A stretch of DNA of 64,000 nucleotides. Source: Hyperoplus lanceolatus (taxonomy: Eukaryota; Chordata; Actinopteri; Uranoscopiformes; Ammodytidae). The stretch is from NCBI GenBank assembly GCA_026929865.2, contig CM049406.2, forward strand, positions 24,772,001-24,836,000, in the 5' to 3' direction. The notes under the pieces are model-generated. The model had not been told where the DNA came from. It did no database searches and saw only the letters and a list, made by a program, of their open reading frames with translations. Within the stretch, counting starts at the first letter, position 1. Each line of letters begins with the position of its first letter. The translations under genes were made by a program, and so were the position numbers. Below, piece after piece: positions 26,601 through 36,638 of this stretch.

Positions 26601-29539
26601 TTTTTGGTTTAGGACATATTTTGGATAATAAACATGCTGTTCCTGACAAATGAACATAACAGGAGGGTTGAGGAAACGCTTGTGAGGCGCAAGAACAAAA
26701 AAGCAAAAGAGTAAGGCGCAGAGAGAGAGAGAGAGTCTGCAGGAGGAGGAGAAGGAATGGAGTGAGAGGACAGGAAGGGAGGGAGGGCAGGATGGTTGAG
26801 GTAGAGTGGAGGACAACACTGCGGGGGTGAAAACTGGATGTGTGCCAGGGTCAGTGAGGGCGGGCAAGGAGGAGGCAGGAGCTGGAGCTTGCCAGATGGT
26901 GGCTTTGGATTTCAGATCTCATTCTCTCCGTGGTCTTTCCTTGTCTGCTCCACTGTCTTTACCTGGCAGAGCATCAGGGAAGTGCGATCCCATGAGATGA
27001 ATCTTATGACTTTACTATCAAACCTATAGCCAATGCCTGTCGAGCGTTCCGTTCTACCAAGGGACAAATGCAATTTCAAAGTCAAAATGTTGGCAGATCT
27101 ACCGTTCAAAACTGTAATTGTAAACGTTTTTAAACAATGGATCCTTAATTTCAAGGTGGAATTCAGCGGTTTTGGAGAATGCTTGTTGTCAAAATCAGCA
27201 AATATTTCCTCACGATCCGCTACCTGTCCATACGGTGTGTTCGCTGAAAAAATATCCAGTGTTAACACTAGGGTTGCAAAATTTCGGGAATTTACAAAAT
27301 TAGAAACTTTCCATGGGAATTAATGGGAATTTATTGGAGTTAACAGGAATTTTGGGAATTAACGGGAATAAACGGGAATTTACTTAATTTAAAGCAACCC
27401 AAATGCACTAAATCTTTTTAACTATGTTATTTCAGCCCTGGCAAACGTTCTAGACAATAAAAAGCAGTTATTTCAACTACAGTACGTTTTATAATATTTA
27501 TGAACATTTAACTTCAAATCAGGTTTTTGTTTTAAAGCTTATTGAGACACCCAATATCATATATTGCTTTTTACTGGACCAGGTTTACAGAGGCTTAAAC
27601 AGTGATTTTAATTAATTAAAATAATCATTTAGGTGGGGAAAATATATTTTAGCATAATCTTGACTAAAACAACCAGATTTCATGCAAGTACACTTGGCAA
27701 GTTGCACATAGCACATATCCTACTGCAGGGGTACTGAGGCCATGCCCCCTACATGCACTGTGCATTCCTCCATCACATGGGGGGCATTTACTTAATTTAT
27801 TGAATGGGTTGGGTCAGACAGATGAGTTATATTTTACTCAACATTCATCTTTTTGTTGTTCAGTGAAATTATTGATTGTTCATAAAATAATCAAAACTTG
27901 ATAAAGTTCTACTTACAAATAAATCTGTTCAAATGTAATGTTTTTTTAATTGTATTAGTTTGCATGGATGTCTGCCTATGACAAAACATAATGTTTATAT
28001 GTTTAGATGTATGTTTGGATATGAAAAAAACATAATTTAAATAACTGCCATTTAGTAAATTCCTATAATTCCCAATTATGAATATTCCCAAAATTCCAGA
28101 CCGGAAGTTCCTGTGGAAAGTTTCCGTAAATTTACCGGGAACTTTCCACCCCTTTGCAGCCCTAGTTAACACACAGCCTAGGCTCTGTAAACGGGCATGT
28201 TGCTAGCTATGCTGGGGCCCCTTTGTAGCCGACAGGTAGCGGAGTGTAAGGAGATATTCACTGATTTTGAGAAAAAGAAGCGAAAGAGGCCTTTTGGATT
28301 TTGTCAATCCCATGGGTTTGGTGTACATTATGCCATATCGGGGTTGACGTGTGTGACCATGTTAAATCCATTCCTTGCATTTTTGCTTGTGTGTTTTTGG
28401 TTTAGTCACTGAAAGGCTAAAACAGAGACCACCACTCTGAAAACTCATTAAACATGGACATTGCTTGTTTCTAGAAGCTCCATGCATATAGCTTCAGCAT
28501 GCTTAGAAATCGAAGCTTGAAAGGCCTGCCGAGCCTAGTTAAAATCAAACTATGATTGGACAGGGTTTGGCAAAAACAGTCAATCCGAATGAACTGATTT
28601 TGGATCAGCTAAGCTCTCCAGGAACTTCATAGTGACTCTTTTTATTAAATGGTAAATGGACTCCACTTATATAGCGCTTTTCCCTGGTTTTTCACAGACT
28701 CAAAGCGCTTTACATTGTTTTGTACACATTCACCCAATCACACACACATTCATACACCGATAGCAGCAGCTACCACGCAGGGTGCAAGCTAACTCTCGGG
28801 AGCAATTCGGGGTTCAATGTCTTGCCCAAGGACACTTCGACATGTGGCGGGTAGACGGGGGATCGAACCTCCGACCCTGCACTCCAGAGGCGACCTCCCT
28901 GCCCACTTCGCCACTGCCTATTAAAACTCTGTAACTAATACTGGTCCAAGTGATATACTTGAATAACAGAAATGCATGCTTGGTTAAAGTCTTTCGAATG
29001 ACAAGAAGTATTCCAGTGTGATAAGCTCAACCTAGCAGGGGTCTTCAACCTTTCTTCCCAACCCAAGGACCACTTGGTCGATAGAAAAAAAACAGAACAG
29101 TCAATGACTTGCTTTTCAGCTTTCTTTTTCAATGGATGCCATACATTTCCAGAAACCTTTTTAATTATTTTGGGGAACTTCCCCTCTGCAGTATGGTTGG
29201 TGGACTCCTAGGTTGAAGACCACTGACTTATAGAGTATAGTATGGCGGACAGCTGTGAACTTCAGGACCTACCATGTACTCCATGTTGGAGGCCGGAGGG
29301 TGGACCTGACCCCGCAGTTTGTTGTGAAGGTCCAAGATGAGGTGCATGTCTTCCTGGCTGATAGCCCTCTTCCCTCTGGACCTGGCTCTCCACCACTCCT
29401 CCTCCCTGTCCGTGTACTTCTCCAGGATGGACTCGAATGGCGTGGAGTTGGTGAGTACCGCGGATAGAACGCTCTGGGTCAATAACAAGAACAGGCTTGC
29501 CACTCTTACCAAGCCCGGCAAAGGAATAGAGCTCCTCAT
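13886..29539 (-). CDS. crispld1: CRISPLD1-type secreted CAP/LCCL protein, 14 coding exons, complete
   Basis: Secreted cysteine-rich protein with one CAP domain and two LCCL domains; a role in matrix or craniofacial development is known for the family, not shown here. Coding exons, 5' to 3' on the minus strand: 29539-29273, 20596-20478, 19634-19502, 19337-19222, 19098-18998, 17016-16849, 16725-16665, 16551-16485, 16340-16210, 16047-16004, 15897-15825, 15250-15181, 14658-14525, 13937-13886 (TGA). All junctions are GT-AG and phases agree, giving 511 residues. Residues 1-26 form a signal peptide; RGKRAI near 55-60 resembles a processing site; CAP is about 66-205 with THYTQLVWA and YLVCNYSP; a Pro/Glu-rich linker follows; LCCL1 is about 306-400 and LCCL2 about 407-505; the end is [16 protein letters not shown] plus RGKRAI and [10 protein letters not shown] favour CRISPLD1 over CRISPLD2. 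Where mammals have GRYRPP this protein reads GRDRPP. The two small exons 10 and 14 were placed by phase and homology. Confidence 0.93.
14690..14760 (-). mobile_element. L2-like LINE 3' tail relic
   Basis: The minus strand carries AAGTGGCTTTGGATAAAATC and TAAAATGTAATGTGATGTAA, the 3' terminus of teleost L2-like LINEs. About 70 bp survive, immediately upstream of crispld1 coding exon 13. Confidence 0.65.
15392..15407. repeat. poly(C) run
   Basis: A C mononucleotide run in crispld1 intron 11; length is prone to assembly and polymerase error. Confidence 0.9.
17077..18777. mobile_element. TAGCCTGG-type DNA transposon, copy 1, with nested insertion
   Basis: Ends TAGTCTGGCATTTCCAGACC and ...GGTCTGGATTTCCAGGCTA are inverted repeats. 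The flanks are a 9-bp duplication, CCCATTCGC (17068-17076) and CCCATTCGT (18778-18786), one mismatch. A 9-bp duplication suggests a Mutator-like superfamily (inference). Without the nested element at 17168-18298 it is about 570 bp and has no ORF of its own. In crispld1 intron 5. Confidence 0.82.
17168..18298. mobile_element. Tc1/mariner-like MITE nested in copy 1
   Basis: Begins CAGTTTTTTTCGATCGCTAA and ends with the inverted match, sharing CACAGTGGGCACAA over an imperfect 60-bp terminal repeat. TA dinucleotides flank both ends (17166-17167, 18299-18300). It is 1,131 bp with no transposase frame. Confidence 0.8.
20613..20667 (-). repeat. (TG)n tract beside crispld1 exon 2 acceptor
   Basis: About 27 units, reading (TG)n in the gene's sense direction, ending 16 nt before coding exon 2 (20596). 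The intervening bases TTTGTATGCTCCCCCAG make a modest pyrimidine tract. Confidence 0.97.
21893..23544. mobile_element. TAGCCTGG-type DNA transposon, copy 2, with nested hAT
   Basis: TAGCCTGGCATTCCCAGACC at the left and ...GATTTCCAGGCTA at the right, flanked by a perfect 9-bp duplication ATACTATGG (21884-21892 and 23545-23553). Minus the nested hAT it is about 580 bp and closely similar to copy 1. In crispld1 intron 1. Confidence 0.87.
22180..23241. mobile_element. hAT non-autonomous element nested in copy 2
   Basis: Terminal TAGGGCTGGGCG and CGAGCAGCCCTA form the inverted repeat; both flanks are the 8-bp duplication GCCTCGAC (22172-22179 and 23242-23249), the hAT signature. Copy 1 has the same site with a single GCCTCGAC near 18495, so the unoccupied state is visible in the window. 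The interior shares a GTTTATTCAGCATAAAGTTAAAACG region with the element at 46258-48664. Confidence 0.92.
23965..24163. mobile_element. short MITE with TAGCCTGGCGAGACC ends
   Basis: TAGCCTGGCGAGACC at the left and GGTCTCACGAGGCTA at the right are inverted repeats of a 199-bp unit. The adjacent 9 bp differ, so the insertion duplication is lost or mutated. Confidence 0.6.
24170..25490. other. crispld1 intron 1, unremarkable part
   Basis: Single-copy-looking sequence between the MITE at 23965 and the SINE at 25512; no exon-like frame with proper splice sites. Confidence 0.5.
25512..25695 (+). mobile_element. tRNA-derived SINE (family 1), full copy
   Basis: A box GGCTCAGTTGG and B box GGGTTCGATACC, then the family body and an A-rich tail. 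It is flanked by a perfect 14-bp duplication AGATATCATACATT (25498-25511 and 25696-25709), indicating a fairly recent insertion into crispld1 intron 1. Confidence 0.92.
26091..26300 (-). mobile_element. TAGCCTGG-type element, truncated copy 3
   Basis: Starts TAGCCTGGAAATCCAGACCC and matches, inverted, the right-hand 200 bp of copies 1 and 2 (CTGGCCACGATCAATAG, GTATTAAGCCCC). Similarity stops near GCCGTGGTCA, so the other end is missing. Confidence 0.8.
27153..28285. mobile_element. AAGGTGGAGTCAG-type foldback MITE, split by a hAT
   Basis: The left arm (27153-27268) and the right part (28165-28285) match the intact family member at 10893-11234, but the right terminal repeat is degraded. The middle is occupied by the hAT at 27269-28164. 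Confidence 0.75.
27269..28164. mobile_element. hAT non-autonomous element nested in foldback MITE
   Basis: TAGGGTTGCAAAATTTCGGG and ...CCCCTTTGCAGCCCTA are the ends, with a perfect 8-bp duplication GTTAACAC (27261-27268 and 28165-28172). Interior rich in GGGAATT and GGAAAGTTTCC motifs; no ORF. Confidence 0.9.
28650..28918 (-). mobile_element. tRNA-derived SINE (family 2), minus orientation
   Basis: Reverse-complement relative of the unit at 3795-4050, with the CAAAGCGCTTTACATT tail motif and a B-box-like GGTTCGATCCCC on the minus strand. It is flanked by the direct repeat TATTAAA (28643-28649 and 28919-28925), an apparent target duplication. It sits in intron 1 of crispld1. Confidence 0.85.
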
Positions 29540-29601
29540 GACGTGGGGAGGAGGGGGGGAAATACTGCCGTTCTGAGTGAGTGAAGAATACTTTCTGTGG
29601 T
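29540..29601 (-). other. crispld1: crispld1 5' UTR part of first coding exon
   Basis: On the minus strand a pyrimidine-rich tract ending in TTTTTTCAG lies at 29602-29610, directly before the sequence that leads to the start codon at 29539. This is a good 3' splice site, so the transcript probably begins in a separate upstream non-coding exon. Inferred from sequence only. Confidence 0.6.
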
Positions 29602-29632
29602 CTGAAAAAACAAAGAGAGTGTGATGTGTGTG

Positions 29633-29952
29633 AAGGTGGAGTCAGTGATGCTGGAGAACGCTTGTTGTCAAAATGGCTTTTTGTCAAAGTCAGTGAATAT
29701 CTCCTAACAATCATCTACTTCGTCCTACTGTGTGCACGCTGAAGATAAATTGCGTTAATACACAGCCCAGGCTCTGTAAACGGCATGTTGCTAGCTACGG
29801 AGGGCCTCCTTTGTTTACCCTTACCGGTTTACAGAGCCTATAGGCTGTGAATTAACACCAGACAGATAGCGGATTGTGAGGAGATATTCACTGATTTTGA
29901 CAAAAAATGATTTTGACAACAGATTTTCTCCAGAATGGCGGACTGCACCTTT
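29633..29952. mobile_element. AAGGTGGAGTCAG-type foldback MITE
   Basis: Left arm GAAGGTGGAGTCAGTGATGC and right arm ending GGCGGACTGCACCTTT, same family as 10893-11234. It sits about 30 bp upstream of the acceptor used by the first coding exon of crispld1, inside the preceding intron. Confidence 0.82.
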
Positions 29953-30698
29953 AAGTCAGGCTGTTGCTGAGTATGAGAACGATATGTCCATGCAGAGGAT
30001 TAATGTGTGATGGACCAATGCAGAGCTTATTAAAAGCTTATTTGCTATAAAATAAAATTAACAAAATAAAACAAGAACATGGACTTTGCTTATCCAGGCT
30101 AAGCCTCACCATTGACATCAGCGAGCATATTCATTTTTGTCCCTTCTTAGCAAGCGTACTTACACTACAGCATCTTAGAGAGCCCAAAAGGCATCTTGCT
30201 TGAATCTATCCTCTGTCCCTGTTTAATAATGCGGTAATTATGTAGTGGGACTTGCCTTCAAGCAGTCAGGCCAATACAGCTTTCAGCAGTATGAGTGCAT
30301 CTGCAGGTCACCGAATCCCTACACACAGTGGGACCAGTGTAAACTCACTGAGTTTTCGCACGTTGGGTTACACCATAGATAGTAAATAATAGGGTTACAC
30401 AGAGAGAGATTTAATGTGCATGCGTGAGCGGTTATAGGCCTACTCTTAATAGCACTAACATGCACTGCAGGGAGGCTTGCCTTGCAGCATTTATATTTGT
30501 GATATACAACAACAAAGGATAGAGTATGACTTTTAATGTCAACTTCGACAACCAAAATGATGCAGTGATGATAATAAAGCATAGGCTATATTGTGAAATG
30601 ATTCTAGTGATACCATGGTAATACTTTTACAAGTAGTAAAAAAAACTTGTAACCAGTCGGATATTATTTAAAGTAAATATTATTTAATACAAATGTAC

Positions 30699-30990
30699 CT
30701 TTATATTCCGCCAAACTCCTTATAATAAATGTCCCAGGTGCAATACTCCAGATGCCAGAACGCCTTGAGATTATTGCAGATGAGTGTCAGTTGTCCGACT
30801 TTTAATTCCATCCATCACACACACAAAAGTGACTGCAGGCAGCCGTCCTCTCTTTCGGGCTGAGCATCCACGCTGGAGGACAAGAGAGCTCAGAAATGTC
30901 TAGGTAGCTGTTGAATTCCGCAGCTCGCTTCAGTGCGCTAGCTACTACTGGATGTATGGGACCGCTGCTCATTTTGCGCTTATATGCCAA
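30699..30990 (-). other. possible crispld1 non-coding first exon and promoter area
   Basis: The minus strand here ends in AAAG followed by GTACATTT, a possible 5' splice site at 30698. The block is non-repetitive and lies directly upstream of the coding exon whose acceptor is at 29602. A long (CA)n array starts at 31069, just upstream of the block. Transcript evidence is absent, so the exon and its start are inferences. Confidence 0.3.
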
Positions 30991-31068
30991 ATTTGTGTTT
31001 AGCAACGTGCAACGAAGAGGACCACGCCTCCTCAAACCTTCTTTCACCCCGTTACCACACCTCCATCC

Positions 31069-31141
<73 letters not shown>
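31069..31141. repeat. (CA)n microsatellite
   Basis: About 36 units upstream of the probable crispld1 first exon, followed by CT- and CA-rich stretches to 31293. Confidence 0.98.
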
Positions 31142-31143
<2 letters not shown>

Positions 31144-31989
31144 ACAAACAAACACACACACACTGCACACCTCTCTTTACCGCTCTTTTCCTCGTCTGTC
31201 TCTTCTCCATCACCCCCCCTCTCTCTCTCTTTCTCTCTCTCACACACACACTCACTCACTCATATACACACAAACTCACATACACACGCGCGCGCAACGA
31301 TCTGTTGGACCTTCGGGGTTTTACTATTTGAGGAGGCACCTGGTCGCACTAGAAGTGACGAGAGGGTAAACTTGTGGGTGTTGTGAGAGCAGCCCACTCC
31401 TGTCCCACAAATATTGCAAATTGAGCTCTCTCCAGGTTGTTTTGTTTGACAGGAAGACACGGTCAAAACTAGTTATTGGTAGCAGAAAATATAGGGTATG
31501 TGAACTTTAGATCCAGTATATATGTCCTGAGAACTAAAAGGGCCCCAAATGTAAAAAAACACAATGCCTAGGGGTAGAATTCTAGGGATCGCGAAAAGTA
31601 AGCCCTTGTTCAGTTATGACACTTCTTTTAGTTAATATTGTATCACCACCGCCAGTATATTCATCTCAATATCACTGTGTGTATTCCATAGAACATACAT
31701 CTGTTCAGTGTCCTTGTAAAAACAGTAGAAAAAAATGGTTAGTGGTCTATATAGTATTTTTTTTTGTGTTGCTATCTTTGCATCAATGCATCAAACATAG
31801 CATTCACAAGCATCTGTGAGTGGTGTGTTCCTTCTCTTGAGGGCTGAACGAGATCACATCAGATTGTTTGCTGTGTGTGAGAATGGCAGCAGCAGCAGCC
31901 AGCAGGGTGGCCGGTATTCCCCTGTGACACGACCACAACGCACTGATTCATCTGCCTTTACATACACTAGAATACTTCTGAAGGTTTGT

Positions 31990-32060
<71 letters not shown>

Positions 32061-32073
32061 GTGCGTGTGTGTG

Positions 32074-32118
<45 letters not shown>
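31990..32118. repeat. compound (GT)n-(TC)n microsatellite
   Basis: (GT)n with two CGTGT interruptions to 32073, then GACTTC and (TC)n 32079-32118. Confidence 0.97.
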
Positions 32119-32121
<3 letters not shown>

Positions 32122-33690
32122 TTCCTCTACTCCAGACATGCTCTTTTCTGACAGTCCATCAGCACAAAGAAGACGGTTCCATTACAATTGTCAGTGAGGT
32201 TCAAAGCTAGTGCAAAAAGAATGGGAAACATACTGTATAAAACACTCTAAATTAGACAACATCACAGTAGGAATGAAGTGTGTATCTGCTCAGGGCAAGC
32301 TTAAGTTGAGGTCACACACAAGTCCACTTATTTACCAGAATCATCAGTAATTGTTGCTTTCATGTATATTTGAACTTCTCCATCAATCCTCTTTAAGCAT
32401 ATTCAACAGTTTTGCTTGAAAGAAATAGATTAAACAGTTATCAAATGGTTGCCGATTAATAACTGATCGATTAATTAATTAATCAGATATTCGCTTCAGC
32501 CCCAATTGTCTCTCATAGTTCAACCCTATATGTTGAGTTGTTTCTGTGTCCTTCAAAATTAATTTCCATTTACCAAAACATTAAAATCTGAATATATATA
32601 TTTATATATATAATATAATATACAGTATATAGGGGAGAACGGGGTAATCTGACCCACTTTTTACATTTGCTCCCCTCTAAGTGAGCTAAAATGATTTATC
32701 ACTCAAATTTACACATTTCCCATTGATTCAGGATGTTTCCTAGAAATGGGCATTAGCAGAATTTTTTCAAGACAAAGGGCAGTGAAAATATGATTGTTTA
32801 AAAAAAAGTTGTCATGTGGCTCACTTTACCCCAGCTGTGGGGTAAACTGATCCACTTACTTTTTCCACTCTGAAACTACCATAACAACATATATTGTAAC
32901 AGTAAGAATCCTGAAAGCTAGCCACACATTCCAGAACTAATGTCGGACTAGTAAAAGAATGATGGGGTTTGGTCAATTAAGCAAAGCACATTTTCTAAAC
33001 ACTTGAAAGTAACTCTGAACAAAATCAAATACAACATATTATAATTCAAAATGTTTTAATAAGATTCAAATGAAAGATAGAACCAGTTAGATTAGAACAC
33101 AGTCTGGGGGTCAGAACACAAGACCCTTAGAGCCAGCTAGTCTGGGGGTCAAAGCATAGGAAAATCAGAACCAGCGAGAACAGCCTGGGAATCGGAACAG
33201 AGGAGAAGACCCAACTGGATTATAACATCAGCCTGTCATACTCTACAACTAGGCCTACTCTGCATTCCAGCCCTGAAGGTTACAGGGAAAGATGAGAAGG
33301 TGCTCTTTCCGTGTGGTTGCCCCAGGTCGTCTTCCTGGTGTATTTCCTTGGCATGATGGCTTTTCTACAATGTGTATGACATTAAAATAAAACATATGTC
33401 ATGTAATATTACATTAAAATATGTTTAAGACTAAACTTAACCTGTGCCTCATGGTGGGGGAAAGTGAGACAGTGGCTCACTTTCCCCCACAGCATTTGAC
33501 TCACTTTCCCCCACCACCACAATTTGAGAAAAAGCTACCTCTCTTAGCATTTCAGGCTAATCTTCAGTTATCAGCATCACATGGTTTCATATGTTGGTAG
33601 TTCATCAACACGTATGATAGAAGTTTTTCTACGTGAATACATTTGCTTTGGCACAACAGTTGATTAAGTTGACAGCAAGAAAATTTACTT

Positions 33691-34793
33691 ATAGGGGAGG
33701 TGGGGTGTTTGTCCTTTTACCAAGTGTTTTAAAGTGAGCCTGACAGTTATGTCTCCAACCAAATATGTACATATATTTCAGGTGTTGTGCATCCCTGGCA
33801 ATAAAAACTTTGGATCTGGAATAAACTGTTTAAGAAAATAGCTTCGGAAAAAAGTTGTCTTGTCGCACAAATCACCCCACGTAGGGGGTGATTTGTGCGT
33901 CATTGTGTCACAATGACAAAGTCACCATCATCTCTTTCTGGCCATCTGAACTCTCATCAGTGGTGTCTTAAGTGGATTTGAGATGTCACTCTCTCCTGAG
34001 CTACTGTAGACTATCACTTTCTTTTGGTGACCAGCGTATACACCATGCCACTGGCACAACTCTCAGAAATGTACTTTGCACTAGTTGCTCCGTGTTGTGG
34101 AACCAACTGCCACCTGACAAATGTGATTCCCCCTACATTTCTGCCTTTAAATCAAGGCTCAAAACCCATATGTACACCCTGGTGTTTCCTCCCATTAACC
34201 TCTGCACTACTTACTTACCTCTGCACTACTATCTGTGTTTATGTGGATGTATGGGCTTTACTCTTTTATTTTGGTTATTGTTATTTTACCTTCATTGTTT
34301 ACCTACTGAATGACTATGTACAGCACTTAGGACAGTCAAACTGTCATAAATGTGCTTTTATAAATACATTTTACTTACTTACTTACTTATAACTCACCCA
34401 GGCCCTTGCGCACAAATCACCCCATCCCCAGAATTTTGGATAATAGGATGATGAGCAATTTAGGGTTGACATTGTGCTAACTATATAGACTCAAAGTGTA
34501 GCATACCAAAGCACTAAAACATGTGTCAAATGTTTTCAAACGTGTCTATAATTGTTCAGACACAATAATCAAAAAACCTTGATCATGGAAATTTTACTTT
34601 GAAAGGCAAAACACAGTTTTTTGAGCTTAAATGTGCTTATATCTTATTCCTTGTGTCTCCCTTCTTTACAGGATGAGTCAAATGGATGGCTCTTCTTAAA
34701 TATGTGGTCACATTTCCAATTTCTTCCACGGTTTTCTAGAAACAAGGGGTTTTGCAACTTCCAAAATGCACAAATCACCCCACCTTCCCCTAC
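33691..34793. mobile_element. inner GGGGAGGTGGGGTG element
   Basis: Left end TAGGGGAGGTGGGGTG and right end CACCCCACCTTCCCCTA are inverted repeats. An internal hairpin at 33864-33899 has 15-bp arms with CACAAATCACCCC, the same words as the right terminus. It contains the LINE fragment 33960-34390. Confidence 0.7.
33960..34390 (+). mobile_element. L2-like LINE 3' fragment with (ACTT)n tail
   Basis: Encodes RLSLSFGDQRIHHATGTTLR and WNQLPPD...ISAFKSRLKTHMYTLVF, the C-terminal part of teleost L2-like LINE ORF2. It ends in CAGCACTTAGGACAGT and an (ACTT)n tail at about 34373-34389. It is inserted inside the inner element 33691-34793. Confidence 0.8.
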
Positions 34794-34968
34794 ATGCAAA
34801 ATACCTATTTTGGTGAAAAAACATGCTTACCACAGCACCATGAGGTCCTCTCTTTCAGGGCCAAGGGGAAATGAGACCACATCTCACATGACCACAAATG
34901 TTTTCCGTTGCCTAGATACAGGGGGTGGCTCACATTACCCGATGCCTCAGATTCCCCCGTTCTCCCCT

Positions 34969-35995
34969 ATATATTTTCATGGGTGAGTTAACAGTATAGG
35001 CAGGTTCAGCCTGATGACAGAAAGCCTATAGGGTGAGAGGGCTCTCCTTTTTTGCCATAATCTGGTCAACTGAGTTTTATTTATTTATTTTATTGTATTT
35101 TACTATTAGTACAGTATATATTGCTGAAAATGGTATAGTCAATTGTATATATAATTACAAGTTTAGACAGGACAGACTAGTAGACAGACATTAACCATTT
35201 TTTAAATCCTTTTTAGTTAAAAAATCAGGTCATGTCAAACCTTTTAAATGATACTTCAAAGTCAGATATCATTTAGATGCTTCTATGATCATATAGTGTG
35301 ATTCAAAGGTGTATTCAATTACTGATAATGGCAAAACAATATTTGTTTGATCTCATCTACAAGCATCTGCTGCCCCCTCTTGGTTAAAGAAGAGACTTTC
35401 AGTCAGAATAAACCTGAGCCTCAAGCAAACAGCTCAATGCATCAGTGATGTTTGAGCTGAGCCATGTAAGCCAGTAGTGTTGTCCATCTTAAATGAGGTA
35501 AAGACACAAAAGATCCATACAGACACACAATGCACCAATGAGCATGAACCAACAAGCAAATACATACTGCTTTAAGTTTTTATGCCTAGACTTGAATAGA
35601 CTTGAAAGTGTATGTGTCGTGTGTATTGTTGTACTTCCATGTCTGTAGTGTGTTGTTGTTTTATAATAATCAAAGCTCTAGATTCATTTAAAATATTTAT
35701 TCTTACATGCAAAAACCAAACAGTTGAAAATTAGCAATAGATTTAAACTCACTGTGGAGCACATCAGTTTCATGATTTGTACCGGAGCAATTTTAAATAG
35801 CAGTGTCCCTATCGAATAAAATGAACATTTACTTTAAGTACGGTCGTATAGGCATTGGAAACTTGTGACTTCAATAATCGTCAAATAGCATGAAAAATGT
35901 GTCCGTGTAATTTAAATAAACTTATATTTGTATGTGTTTTAAGCAGGTACCAGCCTAATTTTTTCAAATGTATCCTATGGGTTGTTGACCAGTGA
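34969..35995. other. downstream flank of the unassigned gene
   Basis: AT-rich; holds the candidate poly(A) signal at 35696 and nothing else I can name. Confidence 0.5.
35696..35701 (-). terminator. candidate poly(A) signal of the unassigned minus-strand gene
   Basis: AATAAA on the minus strand about 300 nt past the stop codon at 36000. The region is AT-rich, so chance occurrence is possible. Confidence 0.35.
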
Positions 35996-35999
35996 ACTA

Positions 36000-36584
36000 C
36001 TACGCCCATTTTCTGAGCGCATGGGCCTTCAGGTCAAAATCTTCTCTTTGTGCAATCAGTGATTCCCTGTTATTTTCATTATCAAAGTTGGGAGTGAGGG
36101 CGGTATCCATGAAGACTAGTCCGGCAGTGAAATGCAACCATGTCTTTGGTATGTAACGGCGTGGTTCACATCGTTTGAAAGCTTCTTGCGTGGCATTGGA
36201 TTTCTGCACTTCAGCCAAGAAATCGTTGCTAGCTGCCTCTGGATCACAGTTGAGTTTGAAGTCAATAGAGTCTTCATAGGGAGGCATGCGTCTCTTTCTG
36301 GTTTTGCTGGCACGAGCTGCATCACCTCCAGTTTCAGTGATTCTATTCTTCAGCGCCCGAACAGACTTGACTATCTCAGCTATGACTGTAGAATTGGTAA
36401 TACGGTGTAGGTGTTGCTCTAACTTTTCTTGAAAAAACTCCCCAAGCAAGAAGTTGAGGCCTTTGATGTCATCAGCCTTGCTGCCCATGCTTCTATCCAC
36501 AGTTCGAATGTCAATCATCGTCTGCTTGAAGTACCTTGGTAAGATAAACACACACAAACACACACACACAAAACACACACACAC

Positions 36585-36638
<54 letters not shown>

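Larger units (their letters stand above)
32632..34968. mobile_element. outer GGGGAGAACGGGG element of a three-layer nest
   Basis: GGGGAGAACGGGGTAATCTGA at the left end matches the complement of TCAGATTCCCCCGTTCTCCCC at the right end; both ends abut TA-rich sequence (TATA). The outer body carries hairpins at 32825-32846 and 33454-33490 built from CTCACTTTCCCCC-type motifs. It hosts the inner element 33691-34793. No ORF. Confidence 0.72.

Noticed and set aside
13886-29539. Assignment to CRISPLD2
   Set aside because: EEEWW with RGKRAI, and [10 protein letters not shown], match CRISPLD1; CRISPLD2 differs at these places.
30802-31369. Long frames over the (CA)n array, both strands
   Set aside because: They are poly-Thr-His or Val-Cys translations of a dinucleotide repeat, with no domain outside it.
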